Of a DNA stretch of 8,760 nt, positions 1 through 7,283 are shown piece by piece (position 1 is the stretch's first letter; the number at the start of each line of letters is the position of its first letter). The stretch is from Oscillospiraceae bacterium (GTDB lineage: Bacteria > Bacillota > Clostridia > Oscillospirales > Ruminococcaceae). Under the pieces are notes generated by a model, which worked only from the letters and a program-made list of their open reading frames with translations, ran no database searches and was not told the DNA's origin. Where the stretch lies: positions 1-8,760 of the forward strand of contig JAEDLA010000049.1 in assembly GCA_016295545.1 (NCBI GenBank). Reading direction: 5' to 3'. The translations under genes were made by a program, and so were the position numbers.

Positions 1-35
1 TTGTGCATAAAGCGACAGTATTCGCCGTATTTTTG

Positions 36-44
36 TGGTATAAT
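36..44 (+). promoter_or_regulatory. Possible extended -10 promoter upstream of spoIIE
   Basis: A perfect TATAAT hexamer lies at 39-44, preceded by TGG at 36-38, giving the TGn-TATAAT extended -10 form. No good -35 hexamer sits 16-18 bp upstream, but extended -10 promoters often work without one. If used, it would start a leader of roughly 280 nt that runs through the large palindromic element before reaching spoIIE. In Bacillus subtilis, spoIIE is read by sigma-A RNA polymerase with Spo0A; no convincing Spo0A box is visible here. This is a sequence match only. Confidence 0.45.
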
Positions 45-162
45 TTCAGTACAGGACAAAAGGTCTGCCGTGAAGCATGGAAATCAATTTTTATTTTTCG
101 GTATTATTAAGGGGTGCATCTTCTTGATTATTTGCCAATAGACAATGGTTCTTGGTTCCCTC

Positions 163-203
163 CTCATCTTCATATACCCCTTAATGGGGTATATGAAGAT
201 GAG
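163..203. repeat. Perfect 18-bp hairpin core
   Basis: The left arm at 163-180 (CTCATCTTCATATACCCC) is exactly complementary to 186-203, with a 5-nt loop TTAAT at 181-185. Beyond the perfect stem, pairing continues imperfectly: TTGG..TCCC at about 153-160 can pair with GGGA..CCAA at about 208-217. There is no T-run after the stem, so it does not look like an ordinary intrinsic terminator. Confidence 0.85.
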
Positions 204-213
204 ACGTGGGATT

Positions 214-236
214 CCAAAGGGACAATGTCCCTTTGG
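214..236. repeat. Perfect 10-bp hairpin with 3-nt loop
   Basis: CCAAAGGGAC at 214-223 is exactly complementary to GTCCCTTTGG at 227-236 around the loop AAT. It lies in the right half of the large element and competes with the long-range pairing of that half to positions around 133-160. Confidence 0.8.
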
Positions 237-242
237 CAGGGG

Positions 243-267
243 TTTAAGGGGACGGCGTCCCCTTAAA
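243..267. repeat. Perfect 11-bp hairpin with 3-nt loop
   Basis: TTTAAGGGGAC at 243-253 is exactly complementary to GTCCCCTTAAA at 257-267 around the loop GGC. It shares the GGGAC/GTCCC core with the hairpin at 214-236, so the two may be related units. Its right arm is also the right terminal inverted repeat of the large element. A purine-poor A/T run follows, not a T-tract, so a terminator function is unlikely on the + strand. Confidence 0.8.
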
Positions 268-316
268 TAATTGCCGTACAGTAAAAAATGATTTTCATGA
301 CCGTGAAGATTGTAAA

Positions 317-326
317 AAAGGGTGAT
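317..326 (+). promoter_or_regulatory. Ribosome binding site that sets the spoIIE start
   Basis: AAAGGGTGAT closely follows the anti-16S consensus AAAGGAGGTGAT, with two bases missing. Its GGG ends 7 nt before the ATG at 330. The in-frame ATG at 288 has no such site in front of it and lies just outside the palindromic element, so 330 is the better start. Confidence 0.75.
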
Positions 327-329
327 AAA

Positions 330-2579
330 ATGCTGAAAACTGCTGCAACTGTAAAAACAGGCGTGCTCCGTCAAACAGGAGCTTTTATTCTGTCTGCCGC
401 CGGAGGCTTCTGCCTTGCCGGAACTGACATTGCCGGAGACGCTTCATTCCTTAATATTTCGCTTGCCGGAGCGCTTGGACTTCCTCTGTCCGCTGCCGCC
501 TTTATAGGAAGTCTGCTTCGCTATATTGCTGACGGCAGCGTAGCACGGAGTATGGTACAGATTGCGGCAATGATAATCTGTCTGATAAGCAAGCTATTTT
601 TCGAGTCGGAAAATGATCCGAAATACAGCGGAATCACAACGGCAGCGGCAGTTTTCATCTCAGGAGCAGCCGTATCTGCCATAGTCGGCGACTTGCTGTA
701 CAAGCTTGTATTTTACATATTTTACGGAGCAGTTTCAGGCTTTTCGGCATATTGCCTTGCTGTTATCGCAGCAAGTCTTAACCGGCGGCTTGTCCTTGAC
801 CTGTCCGCACCTCTGAGCTGTGCCTATGCGGTGATATATACCCTTGTTACGGCTTCGCTGTGTTCAGTTAAAGTGCCTTACATAAATATCGGAATTATTA
901 TGGGTACTGCTGTAACAGTGACGGCAGCCTATCATTATCGCTGCTCCGGAGGCGTTATCTGCGGTGCTCTGACAATGTGCGGCGCCTTTCTTGCTTCATC
1001 AGATTTCGGAATGCCTATAATAATGATGCCGGCAGCAGGACTGCTTACGGGATATCTGTACAAGCAAAAGGCAGGTACAGCGGCAGGATTTTTTATCGGT
1101 ATAAGCTTTGCCCTTGCGGTTTTCAGCGGAATTACCGCAGACAGTGTTTACCGGATTCTTGATATTATTTTCGGAACAGTTATCTTCCTTGTGATTACAC
1201 CGAGTTTTTCTGATAAGTGGGTTCTTGCCGGCGGCAAGGACGAAGCTGCTGCGGAGCTGATAGGCTCACATCTTGGATTTCTTGCCGGTTCTATAGAAAC
1301 AGTCCGCCGTGAGTCGGGAAGAATTGCGGAGGTTCTTGCACGCAATGCAGACAAGCCATGCGACCTTGAAATAAACGGCGGAAAGATATGTGAAAACTGT
1401 CACAGGAGGCTTTCCTGCTGGTACGGTGATATTGAAAATACACGGAGAGGATTCCGGAAAATGTCATCGCTTGCGGAAATAAGCCGTGAGAATTTTCCCT
1501 ATGAGCTTGCCGACTGCCTGCATAAGGAGGAGCTGACTGCCGCCTTTGAAAAATCCGCAAGGGAGAAAATGACGGCAAAGCTGCTTTCACTGAGATTTTA
1601 TGACAGTCAGAAGCTTCTTTTTGAGCAGATAAGGATAACTGAGGAGCTTATCGAAGCCGCTGGGGAAAGGCTTGACCTGCGATACAGCGAGCCTGTAAGC
1701 AAGGGGATTCTTGCTCGTCTGGAGAAGTACGGCTACAGGGCAAAAAAAGCAGCAGCCTGTTATAATTCACGCAACAGACTTCTTGCGGAAATTTATTTTG
1801 ACGTGGAGGACGCTCCTGAAAACTGCCTGCGGATATGTGACCTTATTGCAGACGAGCTGCGGATAAGTCTCGATTTTATCGAACCTGTCAGGTCGGAAAG
1901 AGAGGTTCGCATAAGGCTTTTTGAAACGCCGCCCTATGCTCTGGAAGCTTATGGAGCATCTGTCTGTGCCGGACATTCTCAGGAGACAGGCGATACCTCC
2001 GCAGTTTTCAGCGACGGAACAGGTATAAGCTACGTGGTGCTGTCTGACGGCATGGGCAGCGGCAGAGAGGCGGCTCTTGAATCAAAAATGGTTGTAAGTC
2101 TTTTCCGGCGGCTTGTCAGCAGCGGAGTGAACTATTCCTCAGCCATAAAGCTTATAAACTCAATAATGCTTGCTAAATCGGACGAAGAAGCCTTTGCAAC
2201 TCTTGACGCAGTGCGTATCGACCTTGATACCTGCGGACTGACCGTGATAAAATCGGGAGCTTCTGCAACTCTTATCAGGCACGGGGGACAGGTTATGAAA
2301 ATAGCGTCGCCCACCTTTCCCATAGGAATTATTCAGGAAGCCGATACCTTTGCACGGGACTATGACTTTGATGAAAATGACATTGCTATAATGTTCTCTG
2401 ACGGAATCAGCGAGAATGAATATAAATTCATAAAGGAGCTTCTGCTCAGCAGTGATGACCTGAAATTCATCGTGGAGGAGATCTGTGCAAAGGCGGAGCT
2501 TTTCAATCCCTGTGTGCGCTCCGATGACGTAACGGTAATAGGACTGCGTGTACACCGGTCTGAGAAAAGTAAAATTTAA
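330..2579 (+). CDS. spoIIE: Stage II sporulation protein E (serine phosphatase)
   Basis: This is the membrane-bound PP2C-type phosphatase that, in the family, removes phosphate from the anti-anti-sigma factor SpoIIAA and so frees sigma-F in the forespore; it also takes part in polar septation with FtsZ. The protein is 749 residues from the chosen ATG; B. subtilis SpoIIE is slightly longer at about 827. Residues 15-300 form a run of hydrophobic segments, consistent with the multi-span N-terminal membrane domain. A linker of about 300-535 follows and carries a cysteine cluster (C354-x2-C357...C363-W364), as seen in this family. The phosphatase domain covers about 540-740, with acidic metal-site motifs GD (D555), LSDGMGSG (D573), FSDG (D691) and SDDVTV (D732/D733). 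The key aspartates are all present, so it appears intact. An in-frame ATG at 288 would add 14 residues but lacks a good ribosome binding site. No GC-rich terminator follows it. Confidence 0.95.
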   Translation: MLKTAATVKTGVLRQTGAFILSAAGGFCLAGTDIAGDASFLNISLAGALGLPLSAAAFIGSLLRYIADGSVARSMVQIAAMIICLISKLFFESENDPKYSGITTAAAVFISGAAVSAIVGDLLYKLVFYIFYGAVSGFSAYCLAVIAASLNRRLVLDLSAPLSCAYAVIYTLVTASLCSVKVPYINIGIIMGTAVTVTAAYHYRCSGGVICGALTMCGAFLASSDFGMPIIMMPAAGLLTGYLYKQKAGTAAGFFIGISFALAVFSGITADSVYRILDIIFGTVIFLVITPSFSDKWVLAGGKDEAAAELIGSHLGFLAGSIETVRRESGRIAEVLARNADKPCDLEINGGKICENCHRRLSCWYGDIENTRRGFRKMSSLAEISRENFPYELADCLHKEELTAAFEKSAREKMTAKLLSLRFYDSQKLLFEQIRITEELIEAAGERLDLRYSEPVSKGILARLEKYGYRAKKAAACYNSRNRLLAEIYFDVEDAPENCLRICDLIADELRISLDFIEPVRSEREVRIRLFETPPYALEAYGASVCAGHSQETGDTSAVFSDGTGISYVVLSDGMGSGREAALESKMVVSLFRRLVSSGVNYSSAIKLINSIMLAKSDEEAFATLDAVRIDLDTCGLTVIKSGASATLIRHGGQVMKIASPTFPIGIIQEADTFARDYDFDENDIAIMFSDGISENEYKFIKELLLSSDDLKFIVEEICAKAELFNPCVRSDDVTVIGLRVHRSEKSKI

Positions 2580-2593
2580 TATTAAATTAAATC

Positions 2594-2607
2594 TGTGTAA
2601 ATACACA
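2594..2607. promoter_or_regulatory. Small dyad, possible operator
   Basis: TGTGTA-AA-TACACA is a perfect 6+6 dyad with a 2-bp centre, about 90 bp upstream of the likely glgB -35 region. The size and symmetry suit a dimeric regulator, but no specific regulator is recognised, and the spacer is so AT-rich that chance is possible. Confidence 0.25.
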
Positions 2608-2698
2608 AAACTATACGGAAACATACAAAGTGAAATGTGTCAAAATGCATAAAAGTGTATTGTAAAAATTAGTGCAATGACTGAAATTTTGACGTGTA

Positions 2699-2727
2699 TT
2701 GCGAAAAGGCTTGAATATTTTTATAAT
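2699..2727 (+). promoter_or_regulatory. Likely glg operon promoter P1
   Basis: TTGCGA at 2699-2704 and a perfect TATAAT at 2722-2727 are separated by exactly 17 bp, an ideal housekeeping sigma-factor layout. Transcription would start near 2734, leaving a leader of about 30 nt before glgB, with its strong Shine-Dalgarno site (AAGGGGG, 2751-2757) 6 nt from the ATG. Confidence 0.7.
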
Positions 2728-2739
2728 TTCTGATAAAAT
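2711..2739 (+). promoter_or_regulatory. Overlapping second promoter candidate P2
   Basis: TTGAAT at 2711-2716 and TAAAAT at 2734-2739 are also 17 bp apart, and the -10 is preceded by TGA (2731-2733), giving an extended -10. It overlaps the first candidate with a 12-bp shift, so the two could not be occupied at once. Either or both may be used. Confidence 0.45.
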
Positions 2740-2763
2740 GATATATAACAAAGGGGGTATATT

Positions 2764-4860
2764 ATGACTGCTAATAAAATTAACGAAAACCAGAACGATT
2801 TCCCGCTATATCTCTTTTATCAGGGAAAAAACTGCGAAGCTTACAACTTCTTCGGCGTACACACCCGCAAAAGAGGAAGTGGAAAAATATTCACCTTCCG
2901 TGTCTGGGCTCCTAATGCAAAAAGTATTTCTGTTGTTGGTGACTTTAATGAATGGGACAGAACTGCTAACCCTATGTCGCTTATTGCAGACGGAGTGTGG
3001 GAGGCTGAGATCAAAAATCTTAAACAGTTTGATGTGTATAAATACAGCATAGAAGCTCCTGACGGCAGAATACTGATGAAAGCCGATCCCTATGCCTGCC
3101 ATTTTGAAACCCGTCCCGGCACTGCTTCAAAAATCTATGAGAGCAGCTACCAGTGGAACGACAAGGAATGGTTCGAGGCTAAAAAGAAAAATGTTGTATA
3201 TAAAAGTCCTGTGAATATCTACGAGGTTCACCTTAATTCATGGAAAAAGAGAGAGGACGACATTGTCCTTGATTACATATCATTTGCTAAGGAAATTATC
3301 CCTTACCTTAAAAAAATGTCCTATACTCATATCGAGTTCATGCCGCTTACAGAGTATCCCTTTGACGGCTCGTGGGGCTATCAGGTAACCGGTTATTTCG
3401 CTCCTACCTCCCGTTACGGAACTCCCGACGACTGCAAAAAAATGATCGATATGTTCCATGAGGCTGGTATCGGTGTTATTTTTGACTGGGTTCCTGCCCA
3501 CTTCCCGAAAGACGCCGCCGGACTTTATGAATTTGACGGCACCTGCTGCTATGAATATACTGATGAGCGCAAGCGTGAACACAAGGCATGGGGTACAAGA
3601 GTTTTTGACTACGGCAAGGCTGAGGTCTGCTCTTTCCTTATTTCAAGTGCCTGCTACTGGTTCAAGGAATTCCATGTGGACGGTCTGCGTGTGGACGCTG
3701 TTGCTTCAATGCTTTACCTTGACTATGACAGACGTGACGGTGAATGGTGTGCCAATATATACGGCGGAAATGAGAACCTTGAAGCTGTTCAGTTCCTTAA
3801 AAACCTCAATGAAACCGTTTTTGCAAATAATCCCTACGCTCTGATGATTGCTGAGGAATCCACTGCATGGCCTCTCGTTACAAAGCCTACCGATATCGGC
3901 GGACTGGGCTTCAATTTCAAGTGGAATATGGGCTGGATGAATGATATGCTTATGTATATGTCTCTTGATCCGATTTACCGTGCTTTCAATCACGACAAGC
4001 TTACATTCTCTTTCTTCTACGCTTTCTCGGAGAATTTCGTGCTGCCTATTTCCCACGACGAGGTAGTTCACGGAAAATGCTCCATGATAAATAAAATGCC
4101 GGGTGATTATGACCAGAAATTCAGCTCCTACCGTGCTTTCCTTGCCTATATGATGGCTCATCCGGGCAAAAAGCTGCTGTTTATGGGGCAGGAATTCGGT
4201 CAGATGAATGAATGGAATTACGAGTCTCAGCTTGACTGGGGACTTATGGATTTTGATTCACACCGTAATTTACTTAAATTCTCAGAAAAACTCAATAAAT
4301 TCTATCTGGAAAATTCACCTTTCTGGGAGAATGACGATTCATGGAACGGCTTCAGCTGGATATCCAACGACGACTACAAGCAGAGTGTTATCGCTTTCAG
4401 ACGTATCGATGACGAGGGCAACGATATAATCATTGTCTGCAACTTCGTTCCTGTTGAACGCAGAGACTATAAGATAGGTGTGCCTCAGAAGGGCAGATAC
4501 AAGCTTGTTTTCAACACTGACGCTGCTGAATTCGGCGGTACAGGCGTAACGGAAAAATCCTTCAAGACCTCTCACTACGCTATGCACGGCTTTGAGGAGA
4601 GCATCTCAATGACACTTGCTCCATTGTCGGTTATTTATCTGAAATTTGCACCGGTAAAGAAAAGAGCACCAAAGGCTGCTGCCGAGGAAAATGTTTCCGC
4701 AGAGAAAAAAACTGCTGCTGAGGAAAAAGCTTCTGCACAGAAGAAAACTGCTGCTGAGAAAAAAGTTACCGCAGAGAAAAAGACTGCTGCGAAAAAGCCG
4801 GCTGCAAAAAAGACAGCTTCCGGCAGAAAAAGAACTGCAAAAAAAGCTGAAGAGACCTGA
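2764..4860 (+). CDS. glgB: 1,4-alpha-glucan branching enzyme with basic C-terminal tail
   Basis: This cytoplasmic enzyme cuts alpha-1,4 glucan chains and rejoins them by alpha-1,6 links, making the branches of glycogen. Of 698 residues, about 40-130 form the CBM48/N-terminal beta domain ([19 protein letters not shown]), about 150-520 the GH13 barrel, and about 530-628 the C-terminal beta domain. Family catalytic residues are visible: nucleophile D311 in GLRVDAV, acid/base E364 in MIAEEST, and D432 in [10 protein letters not shown]241 and H246 of DWVPAH and R309 are also present. The enzyme proper ends near residue 630. A tail of about 68 residues rich in Lys and Ala (19 Lys, 3 Arg, 9 Glu) then follows, which is not part of the usual family architecture. 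The gene is first in the glg operon, after a good promoter, and ends with tandem in-frame stops TGA-TAA. The start is set by AAGGGGG at 2751-2757. Confidence 0.95.
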   Translation: MTANKINENQNDFPLYLFYQGKNCEAYNFFGVHTRKRGSGKIFTFRVWAPNAKSISVVGDFNEWDRTANPMSLIADGVWEAEIKNLKQFDVYKYSIEAPDGRILMKADPYACHFETRPGTASKIYESSYQWNDKEWFEAKKKNVVYKSPVNIYEVHLNSWKKREDDIVLDYISFAKEIIPYLKKMSYTHIEFMPLTEYPFDGSWGYQVTGYFAPTSRYGTPDDCKKMIDMFHEAGIGVIFDWVPAHFPKDAAGLYEFDGTCCYEYTDERKREHKAWGTRVFDYGKAEVCSFLISSACYWFKEFHVDGLRVDAVASMLYLDYDRRDGEWCANIYGGNENLEAVQFLKNLNETVFANNPYALMIAEESTAWPLVTKPTDIGGLGFNFKWNMGWMNDMLMYMSLDPIYRAFNHDKLTFSFFYAFSENFVLPISHDEVVHGKCSMINKMPGDYDQKFSSYRAFLAYMMAHPGKKLLFMGQEFGQMNEWNYESQLDWGLMDFDSHRNLLKFSEKLNKFYLENSPFWENDDSWNGFSWISNDDYKQSVIAFRRIDDEGNDIIIVCNFVPVERRDYKIGVPQKGRYKLVFNTDAAEFGGTGVTEKSFKTSHYAMHGFEESISMTLAPLSVIYLKFAPVKKRAPKAAAEENVSAEKKTAAEEKASAQKKTAAEKKVTAEKKTAAKKPAAKKTASGRKRTAKKAEET
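4699..4806 (+). repeat. Three 36-bp in-frame repeats in the GlgB tail
   Basis: Three units of 12 codons follow each other exactly in phase: residues 646-657 ([12 protein letters not shown]), 658-669 ([12 protein letters not shown]) and 670-681 ([12 protein letters not shown]). A KKTA motif then recurs one residue out of phase at 682-685. The DNA units are also similar (GCAGAGAAAAAAACTGCTGC and variants), so they probably arose by tandem duplication or slippage. Acidic residues fade toward the end, leaving the last 25 residues strongly basic, like the tails of bacterial histone-H1-like proteins. Confidence 0.8.
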
Positions 4861-4901
4861 TAATCACTATTTGTTTATATTTACCTATCGGGAGGAATAT
4901 T

Positions 4902-6128
4902 ATGTATATCAAGAAAAAATGCGTTGCTATGCTCCTTGCAGGCGGTCAGGGAAGCAGACTTTATGCGCTTACCAAAAACGTTGCAAAACCAGCTGTTCCA
5001 TACGGCGGAAAGTATCGTCTCATTGATTTTCCGCTCTCAAACTGCACAAATTCCGGTATCGACACAGTAGGTGTTCTCACTCAGTATCAGCCTCTCGTGC
5101 TTAATGAGTATATCGGCAACGGCGCTCCCTGGGATCTGGATAAGACCAACGGCGGCGTTCATGTACTTCCGCCTTATGAAACACAGGCTGGTGCTTCATG
5201 GTATGAGGGAACTGCTAACGCTATCTATCAGAATATGCGGTTTATAGACAGATATGACCCTGAGTACGTTATCGTTCTCGGCGGTGACCATATCTATAAA
5301 ATGGATTACTCAAAAATGGTGGACTTCCACATCGCAAATGATGCTGACTGTACAATTTCTGTAATCGATGTTCCGAGAGCAGAGGCTTCACGATTCGGTA
5401 TCATGATATGTGACGAAAACAACAAGGTCGTTGATTTCGTTGAAAAGCCAAAGGAGCCTAAGTCTACCCTTGCTTCAATGGGAATCTATGTGTTCAGCTG
5501 GAACAAGCTGCGCAAATACCTTATTGAAAACGAGAATGATGCAAACGCTAAGCGTGAGCGTGGTGAAAAGTGGTCAAAGGATTTCGGCAAGGATATTATA
5601 ACCTCCATGCTTGCCAATAACGAGAGACTTTTCGCTTATGAGTTCGAGGGCTACTGGAAAGACGTGGGAACTCTTGATTCCCTCTGGGAGGCTAACATGG
5701 ACCTCCTCAGTCCCAGCGTACCCCTTGACCTTTATGACCTCAGCTGGAAAATATACGCAAGAAATGAAAATATGCCTCCCCAGTATGTTGGAAAAAATGC
5801 AAATATCGAAAATTCAATGATTTCCGAGGGCAGTTATGTTGACGGAACTGTTGATTTCTCCATTGTATTCTCCGATGTTACTATTGAACCCGGAGCTGTT
5901 GTGAATTACAGCCTTGTTATGCCCGGTTCTGTCATAAAGTCCGGAGCAGTTGTTGAATATGCAATTGTTGGCGAGGACTGCGTGATTGAAAGCGGCGCAA
6001 GAATCGGAGCAAGCCCTGAAAATATCGAGAACAGGGATAACTGGGGAATTGCTGTTGTAGGACATAATGTTACAGTGTCCTCCAACAAGGTTGTCGAGCC
6101 AAAACAGATTATTGGCGAGAATATCTAA
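4902..6128 (+). CDS. glgC: Glucose-1-phosphate adenylyltransferase, catalytic subunit
   Basis: GlgC joins glucose 1-phosphate and ATP to give ADP-glucose and pyrophosphate, the committed step of bacterial glycogen synthesis. The 408-residue protein is of normal length. The N-terminal nucleotidyltransferase domain (about 5-270) holds GGQGSR (14-19), the [20 protein letters not shown] stretch (28-47), YEGTANA (101-107), GGDH with D129 (equivalent to E. coli D142), the glucose-1-phosphate-binding EKP motif with K182 (E. coli K195), and YWKDVGT with D254. From about 297 to the end, hexapeptide-like repeats form the left-handed beta-helix seen in this family. Every catalytic motif is present, so this is the active subunit. 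It starts 41 bp after glgB, behind GGAGG at 4891-4895, and probably works as a hetero-oligomer with GlgD. Confidence 0.96.
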   Translation: MYIKKKCVAMLLAGGQGSRLYALTKNVAKPAVPYGGKYRLIDFPLSNCTNSGIDTVGVLTQYQPLVLNEYIGNGAPWDLDKTNGGVHVLPPYETQAGASWYEGTANAIYQNMRFIDRYDPEYVIVLGGDHIYKMDYSKMVDFHIANDADCTISVIDVPRAEASRFGIMICDENNKVVDFVEKPKEPKSTLASMGIYVFSWNKLRKYLIENENDANAKRERGEKWSKDFGKDIITSMLANNERLFAYEFEGYWKDVGTLDSLWEANMDLLSPSVPLDLYDLSWKIYARNENMPPQYVGKNANIENSMISEGSYVDGTVDFSIVFSDVTIEPGAVVNYSLVMPGSVIKSGAVVEYAIVGEDCVIESGARIGASPENIENRDNWGIAVVGHNVTVSSNKVVEPKQIIGENI

Positions 6129-6142
6129 GGAGGGCTTAAATA

Positions 6143-7264
6143 ATGAGTGTGAATTACAGTGTTTTAGGTTTGATTTTTGCAAGTATGCACGATGATACAG
6201 TAGCTGAGCTGACGAAGCAGAGAACTATGGGTTCCATTCCTTTCGGCGGCCGCTACCGTCTTATAGATTTTCCTCTTTCTAACATGGTTAATTCGGGAGT
6301 CCCCGAAGTGGGCGTTATTACTAAGTCCAATTACGGCTCCCTTCTTGACCATCTCGGCTCAGGCAGAGAATGGGATCTTGCTCGTAAAAAGGGCGGACTT
6401 CATCTTCTGCCTCCTTACAGCCAGACCGGCGGAATCTATAAGGGCAGACTTGACGCTCTCAATAATGTAGGCAGCTTTTTAGCTCACTCTCAGGCTAAAT
6501 ATGTTATTCTTGCAGACTGTGATATAGTTACCGCAATGGACTTTAATCCTGTTCTTACAAAGCATATCGAAAGCGGTGCTGATATTACCTGCGTTTACAG
6601 TCATGCTTACTACGACAGCGAAAAGAATCAGCGTACAACTATTCTCGGAATGGACGAAAGCGGCAGAGTAAGAGATGTTCTTTACGATCCGCAGATATCC
6701 GGTGAATGCGATATCTGTCTGAATACTTTCGTTATGAGCACAGAATTCCTGAAACAGGTCGCAGCTGATGCGGCAAGCAGAAATCTCTACAGCCTTACAA
6801 GAGATGTTCTTCAGGCTAAAAAGGACGAGTTCAATATATTGGGCTATGAGCACAAGGGATTCTTTACAAAGATAGACAGTCTTCAGAGCTATTACAATGC
6901 TAATAAAATGCTCCTTGACACAGAAAAGAGAAGTGCTCTCTTTACAAAGGATCTGCCTATATATACAAAAATCGGTGACAAAGGTCCCGTTAAATATGGT
7001 CTTGAATCGAATATCAGCAACTCCCTTATTGCAGACGGCTGCATAATTGAGGGAACTGTTGAAAACTCAATTCTTTTCAGAGGTGTTAAGGTAGGCAAGG
7101 ACACTGTTATCAAAGACTCCATTCTTATGCAGGGAACTGTTATCGGCAGCAAATGCGCTGTAACATCAGTTATAACCGACAAAAATGTTGAGATAAGCAA
7201 TGAAAAGGTTCTTACAGGTTCTGAGACTTATCCGCTGTATATAAGCAAAAACGCAAAAATCTGA
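6143..7264 (+). CDS. glgD: GlgD, degenerate partner subunit of ADP-glucose pyrophosphorylase
   Basis: GlgD is a paralogue of GlgC found next to it in Firmicutes; in the studied Geobacillus enzyme it is nearly inactive alone but improves GlgC activity in a complex. This 373-residue protein keeps the fold: [13 protein letters not shown] (35-47), GGLHLLPPY (84-92) and a C-terminal beta-helix from about 265. It has lost key active-site motifs when aligned with its neighbour. The GGQGSR loop is replaced by FASMHDDT (12-19), the EKP motif is missing (LYDP at 180-183), and the DVGT aspartate is K243 in FFTKIDS. D127 is kept. A regulatory or structural role is therefore likely. The gap to glgC is 14 bp and its Shine-Dalgarno site AAGGAGGG (6127-6134) overlaps the glgC stop codon, suggesting coupled translation and matched amounts. 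Confidence 0.94.
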   Translation: MSVNYSVLGLIFASMHDDTVAELTKQRTMGSIPFGGRYRLIDFPLSNMVNSGVPEVGVITKSNYGSLLDHLGSGREWDLARKKGGLHLLPPYSQTGGIYKGRLDALNNVGSFLAHSQAKYVILADCDIVTAMDFNPVLTKHIESGADITCVYSHAYYDSEKNQRTTILGMDESGRVRDVLYDPQISGECDICLNTFVMSTEFLKQVAADAASRNLYSLTRDVLQAKKDEFNILGYEHKGFFTKIDSLQSYYNANKMLLDTEKRSALFTKDLPIYTKIGDKGPVKYGLESNISNSLIADGCIIEGTVENSILFRGVKVGKDTVIKDSILMQGTVIGSKCAVTSVITDKNVEISNEKVLTGSETYPLYISKNAKI

Positions 7265-7283
7265 TTCGGCGGAGGTTTGAGAT

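Larger units (their letters stand above)
99..276. repeat. Large imperfect palindromic element (MITE-like) in the spoIIE leader
   Basis: The whole segment is close to one giant inverted repeat centred at about 183. The ends match: 99-114 (CGGTATTATTAAGGGG) corresponds to the reverse complement of 259-276, with two small indels. The middle parts also align: TGCCAA...GACA.TGG...TTGG..TCCC on the left half matches the reverse complement of 208-238 on the right half, with mismatches. The core is a perfect 18-bp stem. TTAA flanks the GGGG...CCCC ends on both sides (107-110 and 263-266), which could be a target duplication but is itself palindromic and so ambiguous. No coding capacity is evident. 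The form fits a non-autonomous MITE-like element or a REP/BOX-like intergenic repeat. Its family and copy number cannot be known from one copy. Confidence 0.6.

Noticed and set aside
9..18. Spo0A box near the spoIIE promoter
   Set aside because: The reverse complement reads TGTCGCT, matching the TGTCGAA core at only five positions; too weak to call.
163..267. Hairpins as terminators or a CRISPR array
   Set aside because: No T-tract follows any of the stems, and there are no regular direct repeats with unique spacers; the signal is inverted repeats only.
288..329. Upstream in-frame ATG for spoIIE
   Set aside because: No Shine-Dalgarno site precedes 288, whereas AAAGGGTGAT lies ideally before the ATG at 330.
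84..374. Antisense open frame (96 codons) across the palindromic element
   Set aside because: The frame runs through inverted repeats and into spoIIE; the low-complexity translation looks non-coding.
2573..2588. 16-bp AT-only palindrome overlapping the spoIIE stop
   Set aside because: It contains only A and T, in an AT-rich junction; too unstable for a terminator and easily due to chance.
2160..2624. Antisense open frame (154 codons) opposite the end of spoIIE
   Set aside because: Overlaps the conserved phosphatase domain, shows no family motif and starts in the AT-rich spacer without a convincing ribosome binding site.
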